64,000 nucleotides of DNA from Melanocharis versteri. Its lineage: Eukaryota > Chordata > Aves > Passeriformes > Melanocharitidae. The position numbers and the translations under genes were made by a program. Under the pieces are notes generated by a model. The model was given only the letters and a program-made list of their open reading frames with translations, had not been told where the DNA came from and ran no database searches. Shown one piece after another: positions 47,535 through 60,679 of this stretch (positions within the stretch are counted from its first letter, which is position 1; each line of letters starts with the position of its first letter). The stretch lies in contig VZTG01007793.1 in NCBI GenBank assembly GCA_013397845.1, forward strand, positions 815,615 through 879,614, read 5' to 3'.

Positions 47535-47610
47535 CTTGAGAGTTAAAGGACTTGTTCAAGGCAAACAAGCAATGGAAATCAGCAGTGAAAGAAGTAGGAC
47601 TTGACATATC
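47535..47610 (-). mobile_element. MIR-like SINE fragment, minus orientation
   Basis: GAGAGTTAAAGGACTTGTTC, AAGGCAAACAAGC, AATGGAAATCAGCAG and GTAGGACTTGACAT on the + strand follow the reversed MIR order (GAGAGGTTAAGTGACTTGCC, CAAGGTCACACAGC, AGTGGCAGAGC, AGGATTTGAAC). Identity is moderate. Its orientation is the same as that of the copy 0.9 kb to the left. Confidence 0.55.
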
Positions 47611-50600
47611 CCAATTTAGGCAAGTTACAAATACAGATGTTAGAAACAGGTAGTCTGTAGATCTGTATTGTAGACCTGAGATCAAGTCTGGAATACAGTT
47701 TTCTCCTCATATCCTCTTATTTTCTCTCTTCTTAAAAATTTTTTTTGAAAGAGGACACATAATAGCAATGCATTTTTTACAAAGAATATCTTCTTTGTTG
47801 TAATCTTTTTTTTTCTTTTTTAAAGGACTACTTTAGCTTGGAGGAAGTAAATAAAAGCTCTGCGCTTAAATCTGCATTTTAATGGCAGTCTCTGTACCAC
47901 AAATGAGTTTCTGATCATAGCTATGATCTATTATTATGTACCACTGAAAGTTCATTACTTTCATGTGTAAAACATAGATTAAAATGTGACAGAAAGAGAC
48001 TACAAAGGAACGAATCAAGTCAAACTGGACTAAATGTTAGTGTAAACAGCATAAAAATAAATCCTCTGAAAATTAAAACCTACTTTCTTACTTAGCTTTG
48101 GGGTTTATTTTAGCTCGTTGTAATTTCTGTGCAGTGAACATTTCTTTCGGGGCAAAATCCATTTCCTAATAAGTTTACATAATGTATACTTGCAATCAGA
48201 AAATGATAATACAGAATGACTTTTACTGCTTAAGAAATGGAGCACTTCTAGCTGGCTATCATTTCAGATGTAAAATTTTCTTGACCACAGGCAAAATATC
48301 TCATTTATAGATTGCAGTAAGTGGAGGGTGAGTCCCGTGGTCGTAGTACAAGATGCAAGTTATAGAGTTCAAGGTCATATTCCAAGCTGTGTCATACCAT
48401 TCATAGGTGAAAATAAACAAGTCACAAGCTCACATGTTTAAGGATTAGAATGAATTACCATTATAAGCTGGAATTTTCTGGAGCAGAACATGCATATTTT
48501 AAATAGGTCTCACAGTACCTGGTGCTTGATGCTACTTTTTTATGGAAAAGGTAAATATGGCTGGGATATGTTAGTTTTAGTCTTTCCAGAAGAACTGGGG
48601 AAGTATAAATTGCATTGTGCAAAATATAAAGCATAGATAGAAATTACTCTGCTTTGCTGCATCACCCATGTTCAAGAAAGATTAATTCACATGCAAAAAG
48701 TATGCAGAAAGGTTTTAGCATGACTAGGAAGTGACATGAAAATAGCCTTCCCAGGAAGTTGAAGAGAGCTGAGATTGTTTATTTATTTGAAAATTAACAG
48801 CCCTATGATTATGGTCCATCAAAGAAGTCAACTTGATCAAGAGCTGAGCTTTCAATGCTCTGGTTCACATCTGCTATAAGAACACAGCAGCAAACTAGAC
48901 AGAAAAGTTGGGACAGAAAGATGTTTCAGTCGCTAGAGAAATGAAGATTTCTAATGCATAAAAAGCTGGTTTAAAGATGGAGTTTGATGGGGGTTCATGT
49001 TACTGCTATTTTAGAGTCAGAGTGGATTTGATGAGGAAGTTCTGTTCCTGCCAATGCTTTAATTTCTCTGTAAAATCACCTCAAGTCCTGAAATCAGGCT
49101 AATGTTCTGCTGCTTCCTCTGAGTAAAACAGCCACCAACATTTGAGACGTATTCAGATCCTTCAGTGTTGACAACTATAATTGTATCCTACCTCATTAAA
49201 TCATAAAACAGGTTTGCAATAACTCAGCAATACACAAACTGGTCAGACCATTTATTAGGCACTTTATTTAATTCAGACAGATTTTCTCTCATTCTGAATG
49301 ATCTACCAATACACAGGTATTCACTAAACTCATTATGGCAGTATAAGTATTTTCCTAAATCACTATTTAATAGGGTTAAGGAAAATTTGTGACATAATAT
49401 GAAGTTTGCTTCGTCAGTATTTCATCACCTTGGGCAGACATACATGAGATATAACTTCTAGGACACTCATTATTCCATAAAACCCTCAACGTCACTACTA
49501 ATAGTTGAAATTTTATTTCAAATAGGTTTTTAAGGATTTTGTCTAATATGAGAATGGCTGAAGCCAATAGGAAGACTCCAAAACTCCATAAGATTCAGAA
49601 TAAGACAAGGAAGAGCTTTTATTAATGCTATTTTTCCTTTTTTGGGTTTTTTACCACAAGTAGAGAGCTATTAACATAAGTTCCATTACACTTATATACT
49701 GAGGCAAGAAACAGAGATATGCGGTTTTGAGAGTGATTACTATTTGATGGAATTGTTCTACATTGTTTATGTTAAGCTTTCAGTTGAAGCTTGCAGATTT
49801 AATTTATGGAAAATGCCTAGAGTGTTTGACAGATGCTATAAAATCAAAATGAAATAATTAACTTGTAATGAGAATAATAGGTCTAAGGACAAAGACATGA
49901 AAGGAACAACAAAGTGATTCAAGGTGGGGGAGCAGGGAAAGCAGTGGGCTACATCTAATTAGAGTTTTCAAAAGATGACTGCAGAGCGGACTCACTGCAA
50001 AGGCTTTCTAAAGAAAAAGAAAAGGCATTACAGAGAGAGGTAGAATATGGAGGTTCAAATATTTAGTTGGCTAAATGTCAAAAAACCTGACCACAGGTGA
50101 AGGTTTACCTCTGGAACAAACGATCATAGCCAAAAAAGACTCACTTGATATGTTCAAATTAAGATAGGAAGTCTTTCTTGAAAAACTGCTCAAGTACAAG
50201 TTAAAATAAACAAATTACTTAACTGAAACATGTAAAGCACAATGATATGTGAAACACAAAAGGTGAGGTTATAAAGTAATACTGGAAGGGAGCACTGTAA
50301 TCACTTCTTGTGTAAAACAGGTATTGTGGCAATCAGACAACTGACAGATTAAGGTGCTAATAAATTAATCTATTGCCTGCTCAATTTATGTGCCTCTTGA
50401 AATGTAGGACTGCCCTTCTAACAGGATCTGGGCATTAAATTGTACAACTCCATAACGTTTCACCCCCACCCCACATCACAAAGAGACCCATGCTAGTTTG
50501 ATAGCTGCAGTAAACTCAAATAGGAGGTGAGATGCTGATGCAGTCAGCATGGCAGATATTTTAGTTTCTTCATATTAACCGCAAGGCAGAGCTTGAAGAC

Positions 50601-51082
50601 AATGTAGTGGAATTTGTTAAATAATATAAAATGACAGGGAGGCTACCATCACACAGCAACTGTACCCTACGGTTCTTCAGAGGCACGAGGCAGAACCAAA
50701 TGCCTCCCTGACCCCTGCAGGCACGATTATTTTATAATAACTATGCCCACACCCTGCAGCTGCTGTTTGCCTTATGAAATACATTTCATTGTCCTGTGGT
50801 GAAGAAAGAAATTGTCATTCTTTACTAATTAAAAACACAAAATGTGGCACTTAAGCTGGTAATTAACAGCTCTAGCAGACCTAACATTTAAAAAGACTAG
50901 TCCAGTAAAGCCTACTGGCCCTTCTACCTCATATGGTTCTGAGACATCAGTGTCTGTTATGTCCTAGTAACACATGAGATTAATCTTAACCTGGCCTTGT
51001 AAAGCTAGGCCCTGTGGCTTTCTGGGGTGCTCTATGGTTCTTTTTCACTAAAAGGCCTCCTTACACCTTATAATGAAACTTT

Positions 51083-51096
51083 AAAAAAAAAAAAAN
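51083..51096 (+). repeat. Poly(A) run ending in an ambiguous base
   Basis: Thirteen A are followed by an N at 51096 and then GTATTG. The N may stand for an unresolved length of the homopolymer or a collapsed gap. Confidence 0.85.
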
Positions 51097-54000
51097 GTAT
51101 TGTATCTTTAAAGCATGGAAGGATAAATCTCTGTAGTGCAAGAATAAAAAATAGAGTCATCACAAGCAAGAAAGACAAAATGCTCTCAAGTGCTTCCTGA
51201 CTTTCATAAGTAGATTCTGTCCTCTGGAAACATGACCATTCCCTTACTGTTTTACAGAGTTCAGTAAGAGGATGTTGATACGAACAAGGACCAGCTAGCG
51301 AGTTGCAGGCAACTGCAAGAGTTCTTAGTCAATCAATAGCTTGCACCTGGGCTGTGCAAGGAGGAGCCACTTCCTGTACATCAGTAGTTTAGTAACTTCT
51401 GTCTGCATGGCTCTCCTTGACCCTTTTGTCCGCTTATTCAATTTGTTTGTAAAAAGTATTCTGTTAGACGCTATTTTTCCTCCTGAGCCTGCTGTACAGT
51501 CGAAGCGGGCTTCTGGTGTCAAGCATTTACCCAGTGAAAGGAAGTAAGGCTAAAGCTCTGGGATTATATCTGTGCTGCACAGGATAAAGTAGAAAACAAA
51601 CTGAATCCAAGAAAAACTTTCCATAACCATCTAGAAACACATAACAGCAATGTGAATATAGACATCAAGCAGTAAGAAGGTGAGGGGGAAAGATGTTCTT
51701 TTTCGCTACAAAGAAGTCTTGTCTCAAGCATTTGAGATACAGTTCTTACTGTGGTGAAAAAGAACCTGACAGAACAACAGACTTGTGTAAACAGAGCTGC
51801 TTGAGGGTGTCCTTACTATTGCTAGCATACGGTGGCCCCCTATTTCATATAAAATAATTAAGCTCACAGAGCTGATACAAATCTGTTGCCCTCAATAAAT
51901 TCTTACTTTTGTAAGACTGAGTTATGCGATTGCCCATTTGGAAAGATCCAGACTCAGCCAGCTGAAGATATTGGTTCAGGTAATATGTACAAACACCACA
52001 GCCAAATAATGCCAGAGCACAACAGGAGCTAACAGGACTACTTTCCAATGCTGTTCTTCGAAAAACCCACAATCAAATCATGATAAAGCTTCTCTGCTAC
52101 TACACTTTGTTACAGACTATACAACCTCTCTTTGTAGTCCAAGAGCTGCTTTTAATTAATCAGACTTAACCGTTCAAATGAATACCAAGTTTTCCCCCTC
52201 CTCAGACTTTCTTGTAGTTTCTTAGACAACTTACAGCCTCTAATGGAGCATTGCATACAGAGCAGCTTTCTCTCTAATCAAGTTTTTGAAAATTACACCA
52301 GACACTTTTTAGACCCTAAAGAAGAAGAACAACAACTTTACTTGATGGAAAGAGCACTTAATTTTATAACAACCTAGCTCAATGATTCGTGACAAATCGT
52401 GGTCACCAAAGGGAACCTTGTGACTAATTTCCACAGCCTTTAAGAGGACAATTTCCGGGGAACCCTTTACTCCCTAACAGAAGCAAGACCTGAGAAAGAA
52501 GCTCTTTGCTTAATACTGCTAACAGGCTAACACAAACATATACCCTATCTACCCATGTATAGCAGGAAAATATGAAAGAACTTTCTGCAAAGTTTGAGGC
52601 TAAAGGGAGTAAAAAAAAAAAACAAGAAAAGGAGCATATTTTTCTTTTTAACTCTTGTTTTCCCCCGCTGTCCCTCACAAAGCATCTAACCCTTAACAGG
52701 AGCCAAATTAACCCCTCTGAACACCTCCCTTTTACAGAGTGCTGAGGAACTACTTAATTCTTGACAGCTGGGTCAGCCCAGAGACTGGAAATCCCTGTGC
52801 TTAGGGGATGCAGCTGTGGACTTCCCCCCAGTCAGGGGGCGTGTTAACTCTTTCCAGGACCTGCTCCAGCAAAAATCCATGCACAGTATCTGCTTGTAAA
52901 GCAAGACTGAGCTGTGCACGTGATGAAATGCTGGAATTGTCTGTAAATACCCTGTTAGGGAAGTATTTCTTCAATCTATGTCACTGGACATCTTCCTCAA
53001 AGAAAGTGTCTCGCATTTTTTCTCCTCCAAAGTTAACATTTTCTGAGAGATTGGTTTATACTGTTTTGCATTCAGACAATATTTAGCTGAAATCCAGCCA
53101 TGCTGATTAATAAATAAGTCAAATATATAATACTAAAGTCTCTGTACCACTCACATTTGGAGAAGAAACTATTTAAATCCATAAAACTCAGAGGAGTTAA
53201 TGACAAAGTGATATTGAATCAAATTAGCAACCTAGGGGCTAAATTTGCCTAGATCCACTGCTCCATTAAACTTTCTAACTGTGTGGGGTTACATGTCAAT
53301 TAAGCAGTCCAGCCTATTTAATGTTATGAAAAACAATATCGGATTGCAAAGCCAGCAGCTGAGCTGAGGTGTTTGAAGCAGAGCTGTATCATTTACTCAT
53401 TTGGTCACGGCACAAGTGCAGCAGGAGGAATGCTTCTCCCTCCTCACATCTTCCTCTGGGCCTAGGCTGGCTGTAAACACCCCAAGAGCACTTTTCCTCC
53501 ATGCACTGAATAATGTATATACTTCCCCCCACACTGGTCCACGGGAACCTCTGTCTGTGTTCATTCTCGTGGGCTCTCCAGGCCATTAGGAGGCTGGATA
53601 ACAAGCCAGAGGCACACAGATATGATGGCCACTACCCACTACACTCATTAGCCATGCTGCAGGAATCATACTGGGCCACTGGGCCCACTCCTGTCACTGG
53701 CACAGTTACAGAACCTGCTCTCAGTTACAAGCAAGAAGCTGTAGATTGAGATATTGCTGTTTACTGCATCCAGACAAAACTCCCGTGCCTGCAGGCAGTG
53801 ATGTACGAGACTGGTAGATGAAGGCAGAGGTATGCAATGGGTATTTTGTAGATATACTTATTTCATGTACAATTAAAATATGGTGTATGACAACTCAGCA
53901 CCTATTAATCAAATGATTGATATTTTAACTGCCTCTGTAGCCAACAATGACTGCAAGCTGCACTGCCAGAGTATCACTTCAATACCACGTATGCTGGACA

Positions 54001-54486
54001 TGAAGTTCATGAAAAAGGCTTAACAGGCCATCAAATCCTGTTTCTCTGGAGTACTAGCACCCACTCATACGGCCCTTTTCATAAAGGTATCAACTTCTGA
54101 CAAGGTTTATTAGACATCTAATCAGTTTCATTCCATCTACAAGGTTATTCCAAGACCTCTCCCTTAGGTAGTAAAAGGCTCAGGAAATTTCCAACCTATT
54201 TTAATTCATAGCAAGCTTAATTTAGCTCTTTTGTCTCCATGAAGTTTATTCCTATGAAGTAATTACATAATGTAATCTTGTTACCCCCAATGGGAAAGAG
54301 TGGACTAAGCCCAAGCATTTATAAAAAAGGGTTTAAATCTATATTTTTATTCATTGTGTTGACTCTTGGCTTTGCATAAAACACACACACAAAGAGTTCC
54401 CACAGTTTTTAAGGTTAACACAGTCCAGCCTCCTAGGCTGCCGACTGTAGCTACTTGTCTGCGTCAAAGTTGTGTGAAATTTGAAG

Positions 54487-54507
54487 TTACCAAGACATTC
54501 TTGGTAA
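54487..54507. promoter_or_regulatory. Perfect 9-bp dyad with 3-nt spacer
   Basis: TTACCAAGA-CAT-TCTTGGTAA is fully symmetric. The arrangement (inverted half-sites, 3-nt spacer) is the one used by steroid-receptor-type response elements, but the half-site CCAAGA is not the AGAACA consensus, so no factor is assigned. Confidence 0.3.
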
Positions 54508-54740
54508 AAATAACCAAACGTATATAGACCTTTACTGGAAAACTTCATCTTTCACTGGTAAAGGCAGCAGCGAGACACTGTTCAGGAAATGGCCAATTAA
54601 TCAAATATTCAAGAAAGAAAAAAAGTCAATCAACTCTCAGCCACAATGAAAATCCTTGTTATTTAGAAACATGCAGGTGTATTTCACTAACGGACAGCAG
54701 AAACCCTGCTGTGCAATACCTGCTTTGAGCTAGAGAATCT

Positions 54741-54760
54741 GCCACTAGCTCATTAGTGGC
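54741..54760. repeat. Perfect hairpin, 7-bp arms, 6-nt loop
   Basis: GCCACTA (54741-54747) and TAGTGGC (54754-54760) are exact reverse complements around GCTCAT. The sequence to the right (GATTAGTACCGGTAAATTAG) is non-repetitive with TAAT-type words. Confidence 0.85.
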
Positions 54761-55617
54761 TTTTTCTGTTGATTAGTACCGGTAAATTAGTTCAGAGCAA
54801 ATCAGAATAGCCAAACTGTCTTTTACTGTTCTAAAAAATACCAAAGGTTAGCCCTTTCCTAAAGGCCCTCCAGTTAGGCTGGTGGTAAGCTCATGAAATG
54901 AAATGCTTTTATGGTTGCCATACTCACCATGAGACAAAGAAGAGAGGATGAAGATTTTATTCCAATGTGTATTACACAATAGTCATCCATTTGCATGATG
55001 ATGGAGAAATGAGAGATCTGTGGAAAGCAATTCAACAGCTTACACTGGAAAATTGTTGTCTAATATTGTGCATCTAACCTTAAGTTGCAGATTTATGCTT
55101 CAGGTGGATTGTGTTTTACCTCTGAATCTCCTTCTCTTGGGAGGGGGTAAAAATGGAATTGGATTTATATCCCTGTGTTTTCTGAACCAGACACTGCCTA
55201 ATAATATAGGAGTCTAGGTACAGAATGACATTAAAGGCTGTGAGTATTTGATGTTAATCAATGGATGGCTGTCTCAGTGGGAGTTTGCTCATTTCTGCCT
55301 TAAGAGAGCTAAATTGCTACATCTAGCTATGCTGGGCAGTATTGAAACAAGCAGTCAATACTTTTTTTTCCAGAATCAATATCTAAAAAAGTAACTCAAC
55401 GGAAGTGACCTGAGAAATGTGCTAGGAGGAAGAAAACAAGAAACAGTCCACCTTGTGCACTATACCCCACGCTGGTTAACCAGACAAAAACATACACACA
55501 TCTGTAAGAGGATACAGTATTTCACAGAGACACTGCCTGGCCCAGAACGGGCTATGTAAACTCCTCAACAGTAAGACTGAAGATTAAAAGCAGAGAAGAC
55601 AAATATTTCCCCTTCCA

Positions 55618-55735
55618 TTGACACCTGATACAGAAAAGCACTTAATCATTTGCTTAAGCCTACCCCAATTCAGCCAAGCTGTTAAGTTTAAGTGCTAGAA
55701 AGTCGATAGGATATAAGCACGTGTTTAACTGCACT
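55618..55735. repeat. AAGCACTTAA-type palindromic repeat cluster, copy 2
   Basis: The segment holds three versions of one word. The first is GATACAGAAAAGCACTTAAT then CATTTGCTTAAG. The second is AATTCAGCCAAGCTGTTAAG then TTTAAGTGCT. The third, inverted, is ATAAGCACGTGTTTAACTGC then ACTGCTGAA. The first two are direct repeats of roughly GATTCAGCAAAGCACTTAAG and the third is their reverse complement. The same words occur at 31065-31145. This fits an old amniote foldback element, possibly two nested copies. Confidence 0.55.
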
Positions 55736-58346
55736 GCTGAAAGGAGCAGTTGCAGCTCCGGATGTGGAAGGTGTGACATGAAACACTGTTTTCTGCATTG
55801 GCCTTTGCCCAGTGCCAAATGCAGCTTTCATGGGCAGCAGCTGAATCCCTTTCCACCTTTAAACTGAGAGAATGGTAAAGATGTTACAAGTTTTACCCCC
55901 TGAGAAGTGCTGAGCGCTGGCCATCTTCCTGACCTGTCTCTAAAGGACTACAATCTCTCCAGTGGAAAGAGAGGGAAGAGGTGAAAGTCCCTAAGAGATA
56001 CCAATAAGTACATTTCTAACTGAAGGTGGAAGAGTGCCTTTCTGAGTCTTCTTACTGCTGCTGATCCTCACCATTAATCCAACATTTGGGGAGCACTGGA
56101 AGGGACTCAACACTGTTTTGATGGAGAATAAATGACAGCCTTCCTAACATAGTCTGGTGCGTTGCCATGAAGCAGCTGAAGTACAAATGAATTCGACAGA
56201 CTGAATACCCAAAGACAGGGCTAATGTGCAGTGACATGGTAACACTGAAAGCATGCAGTAAGGGTGTGTGTCTCTGTGCTTGTGCATGTGTGTTTATGGG
56301 TAGGAGGAGAGCTGCACCTGTGCCTCAGTCCCAACATCTGCTTTATTAACGAGTAATATGTGCTCTTTACAAAAACAATTTTGTTATGTGATTTGCAAAA
56401 CATCAGTCCCAGGAGTGTTTTAGTGGTAGAGTAGAGATACTCCACTCTGATTTCCCGATCAAAAAGTAAAAACAAATGAAAAAAAATTTAAGTATTATAT
56501 TTCAGAATAATATTTTCTTCTTATAGAAGCTTAACAGTAATTCCATTCATTTTTCATGGTCTAAAAAGAGGCAATTAAATTTGCTGTATCATAGGACCCT
56601 ACAAATAAGGAAGGAAATGGAGGTTTGTCATGATGTGCTTTTAAAATCACATCCACTATCTGTTGGTAAAAGCTCTCTTCATATAAATGGAGAGGCAAGA
56701 CCAAAGTGTACTGTGAGAGGCAGCACCCCAGAAATGAAGAGCACCTCAGTCCTTCTGTCAGCCTGGATTGTTGTGGTATGTGTCAGAGATCTTTACTGAG
56801 AGCTAGAATTTGGAGTCAGATTTGCACCTAAATTGATTTTTCTGCTTTTTTTTTTTTTTCTCTGTAGCTTTTTTCTAGTATAATAGACAAAATAATAGTT
56901 TGCTGGAATATTTCTTTTCCCTTTAAGCTTATCAATTATGAAAAGTGTGAGTGCATGGACCAAATGCATTTGAGTTATTGCTGTTTCTCTGAAAGTGGTG
57001 AATCTCTACTGAGCAGTACATGCAAGCAACTCTTTACCTGAACCAACAATCCAAAAATAAGCTCAGGACCCCCAGGAAGAGAAATATGTCTCCTCAAAAT
57101 CTTCAAGGACTATTTTGGGTGCTAATACTCTCAGGCATCATGTCCTGAGAAAAGCATTCTCTGGGCATAAACCATTACACTTCTGACAAGAAGCAGCAAC
57201 AAAAAGAGCCTCAAAAGTTGCCGATGGCAGCTGAAAAGAAATGAGTGTTATTGGATATGACAGAAAGTGATGGGGAGCTGGTTGCTAACCAGGTGTACAT
57301 AGGCTGGAAATAGATGATTAAAAACACTGGAAGCTTTAAGTGGTGGATGAAAGGAATAACTAATTTTTTTTTTCAATATCTTCTTGAATAGAGGGGACAC
57401 AGTTTTTCCACTGTGACAAAAGTAAATCCAAATTTATTTTTATCTCTGGCTCCAGATCATTAATTGTATTGACAGTCCAGTTTGATGGGACTACCATGAA
57501 AAATCTAGCTTAGCTGTTATTCCTTATGCTCCTTCTGGAGAAGCTGCTTATCAGTCATCTGGGATACAGGTTGAAAGAAACCAGAGTAAATCATGCCCTA
57601 GTTGAAATGAGCAACCTACCAGCTTAGGAGAACTTTTTAAAAAAGATCATCTTTATATGTGTTGTTTTTCCCCGGGTCTTTGCTACATGAGTCTTATGCA
57701 GGTTTTTCAATTCAGTATCAGTATTTAAAGAATTAGCTCAACTTTAGAATCATACTTAAAAAATTTAAAAAGTGAAATTTTCTCTTCTTTTCATATCCAA
57801 GCTTGCATATAACTATTTAGATCAGAGATAAAGTTTTAATACCTTATAATGAACAAAATTTGGTTTTCTTTACCCTGGGGAAAAACTCCAACTAATAAAT
57901 AAATTTAAAAACCTGCATCAATAAATCCAGCCATAACTCAAAACTGTGGTGACATCAGGGATATGGTGATTTGTGAAGATTTGGGGGAAAATTATGGAAA
58001 ATGAGTGTGTAAGAGGACATACAGCCCAGCTCTGTACCAATATGACACACAGCTCTCTCAGTTGAGAGTTATGTTGAAAAACAAAGCTACCTGGGTTCAG
58101 TTTCATTCCCAGAGTATGAAAATGAGAACCCAGTATTTAACACAAACTGATATTTCCACTGCTGATGTCTTGTAACACGTTAACTAGATCACATTTGATC
58201 ATTATTCCAGTGTCTAGAAATGTGGTCAGTAATACTTTCATACTTCTAGAGACCTCTACAAGAAGCAATTTTTAAAAAAACTCCACGGCTAACTGAGAAA
58301 TAAGTCTTTCTCATATGCCTCAGGGCATATAATTGATAATACTTAC

Positions 58347-58381
58347 CCCAAATGGCACTTATTGCAGAAAAATGTAACCAG
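58347..58381 (-). other. Exon-like segment, 35 nt, minus strand, unverified
   Basis: On the minus strand, TTTTTCATTGCTGTGCAG is followed by 35 nt ending CATTTGGG before GTAAGTATT, a near-ideal donor. One frame is open across it. Its length is in the microexon range. No protein is recognisable, and strong donors also occur by chance, so this is a weak call. Confidence 0.15.
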
Positions 58382-59791
58382 CTGCACAGCAATGAAAAAT
58401 CATGATAGGACTTTCTTTTACATACCAGTGCAGCCAGAAACATAACCTAGAAGGTCCCATTGGCCATTAAAAACTGTTCTGACTGTAGTGAGGTCATGTT
58501 AGGTCAGCATAGATGCATATATTACTGACATTTGTATTGTAAGTAGACATTAACTTGAAATCAGATGGCTATAACCCACTGGAGATTGAAAATGAGTCTG
58601 TGCTTTGTACAGCTGGCAAGGAGAACGCAAGGAACTGGTACACAGAGCTGCAGCTCCCATCCAAGAGGTACCGACAGCAAAAGTCAGAAACCGAAAAATA
58701 ATAAAAGCAACATGAACCTGGAGACACAAAAAGTCTACCATCCTACTTCTGGAAAGGCAAGTTAAACAACCCACTAAACTTAATGGCATTTTCCTTCTTT
58801 GCACATCTCACAATCATTATCAGTAATTTCCCCAATTTCAAAAAGATATCCTGGCGCCACTGGAAGGATTCATCTAATTTGAGTGCAAATAAACTCAGCT
58901 GAGAAAATTTTCATACAAAATTATTATATAGTCATAGTACCATTAAAAGAGATTAAGTAATGGTTAATAGAGTTAAATTAATCATAGTTAATTGATTAAA
59001 GTACATGCACAATTTTTTGCAGCATGGCACCTTCATTTGAAAAGCAACTTGGTCTAGGTATGTATCAGTGGGGAATGGGGAAATATAAGCAGAGAAATGT
59101 ATTGAAGGGAGGTGGTAAAACCTGAGAAGTAAATGCTACTAAATTCTGTGGGATTTAAGGTTTCAAAAATGGAACAAAGTACCAGGTAAATCCAAGAGGA
59201 TGTTCCCAGCCTACAGGTGAGAATGATATAATTTTGGGACCAGCAAGTGTAAACACAGGATACTCCTCAAGCTATGTCTCATATGTTGCAGCGCACCTGT
59301 TATCAGACTGAATATAGCTACTCCTTGAGCATTTAATACGAACTGGAAACCTTCCAAAAACCAAAAGCAATAGGAGTATAATAATATATTGATTTTAGTG
59401 TTTTATAGTGCCCCAATTGGTTTCATTTTCTTGAAAAAAGAAACACAGATTTAATATCCTAATTCAGCTAAAAATAGAAGCAACCATTTAATTAATTAAA
59501 GTTCATGTCACTCAAATTATGAGTTTAGAAAGCAGCAGACCATTTTCATAGTTTTACAAAGCTATCAGAAATACTTGCTGTAGGCTGAAATTTTTACAAT
59601 TTTTGGGTTAGTCTTTTTTTTTTTTTTTTTTACTAAGAAATCCATTTTGGTATTATGAATAAAAAAAGTAAGAACCCCAAACTCTTCATATGTCAGCTTC
59701 TGAAAAGAGAAAGTCATGAAACTGGCTTAGAAATATTAATACCACATCAGTTCTGTAAAATCCACAGAAGGTTTAATTTATTTATATCTCC

Positions 59792-59807
59792 AAGAGATAT
59801 ATCTCTT
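59792..59807. repeat. Perfect 16-bp palindrome
   Basis: AAGAGATATATCTCTT is fully self-complementary, with GATA/TATC cores on both strands. It may be a paired GATA-factor site or chance AT-rich symmetry. Confidence 0.6.
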
Positions 59808-60659
59808 TTTCCACTCAGGGCAGTGACCCTTCCCACATTTCAATTATAGTGTTTATCTATCTCAGTTTCCCCTTTTTGGTTAGAAAACATGTCTACAGAA
59901 AACAGTAGTGGAAAGGACCTTGGGAAGAGGAGCTATACTTATGTAATACCTGACAATTACATCTAAATTATAAGGCATCAATGGCCTTCATTGACTCAAA
60001 GGCTTTAGCACGAGCAGGAAGTTTGTGTTGTGTATCTAGCATACTGCAAGCTGCTTACATCAGTGGTTTGGTCCAGAGCAGCAGTACGGTTTTCAAGCCA
60101 AATAGTGTTACTTCTGTTCTCAGAGTATTTTGGTCTTCATAAATTATAATCCATCTGAAGAAAGCTAATCTGAAAGATCTGTCACAGATGCACATCAAAT
60201 GTGCACCAACACCTTTGGGAATAGATGGGTTTGAACCATTTCATCCTTCCTACAGTTTCAGACTTCATGGATAGCTGGGGTGTTCACTCCAGGGGACCAG
60301 ACTAAATTTAGTCTAGAGGAAAACACCACAGTGAGTTAGAGTAGACATAAAGGCTTTAGTACCAACTGTTTAGATCTACTGCCAAACTCCTATTGTGCCT
60401 AATTACCTGCTAACATAGTTACAGCCTAAAACTCTGTTGCTTTAATTTAGGGCCATTACTTCTCATTCTAGATAGTAAAACAAATTATTCTCTGAGTAAC
60501 AAATTCCCTTTCTCTTTTAAAACAACATTTACATACCAGAACACTGTCTTCACTCAGTTTTGTACAGACATCACAGCCTAATCCTTCACTCTTTCAAGAC
60601 TTTTCTCCTGGATTTCATCTGGAGCTGCTTTAAGTACTCCACCCGTTCTCAGAGGTGTA

Positions 60660-60679
60660 GTGCCAGCCTTTGCTGGCAC
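60660..60679. repeat. Perfect hairpin, 8-bp GC-rich arms, 4-nt loop
   Basis: GTGCCAGC (60660-60667) and GCTGGCAC (60672-60679) pair exactly around CTTT. TGCCAGC and GCTGGCA also resemble half-sites for NFI (TTGGC/GCCAA). No T-run follows, so it is not a bacterial-type terminator, and the stem is too short for a microRNA precursor. Confidence 0.85.

Larger units (their letters stand above)
46793..51080. other. Unique noncoding sequence with one further MIR fragment
   Basis: No gene is recognised. A pair of overlapping hairpins lies at 47032-47060 and a MIR-like fragment at 47535-47610. The block at 50810-50890 (ACTAATTAAAAACAC, GGTAATTAACAGC) looks enhancer-like, which is untested. Confidence 0.6.
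51097..55617. other. Unique noncoding sequence with short dyad symmetries
   Basis: No gene is recognised. The stretch contains perfect dyads at 54487-54507 and 54741-54760. The portion 53210-53350 has a non-repetitive, TAAT-containing texture suggestive of a conserved element, without proof. Frames at 53389-53749 overlap on both strands in a GC-richer patch and have no recognisable domain. Confidence 0.6.

Noticed and set aside
59841..59880. CTCAGTTTCCCC word as a further MIR
   Set aside because: Only about a dozen bases match the MIR consensus and the flanks do not continue the alignment.
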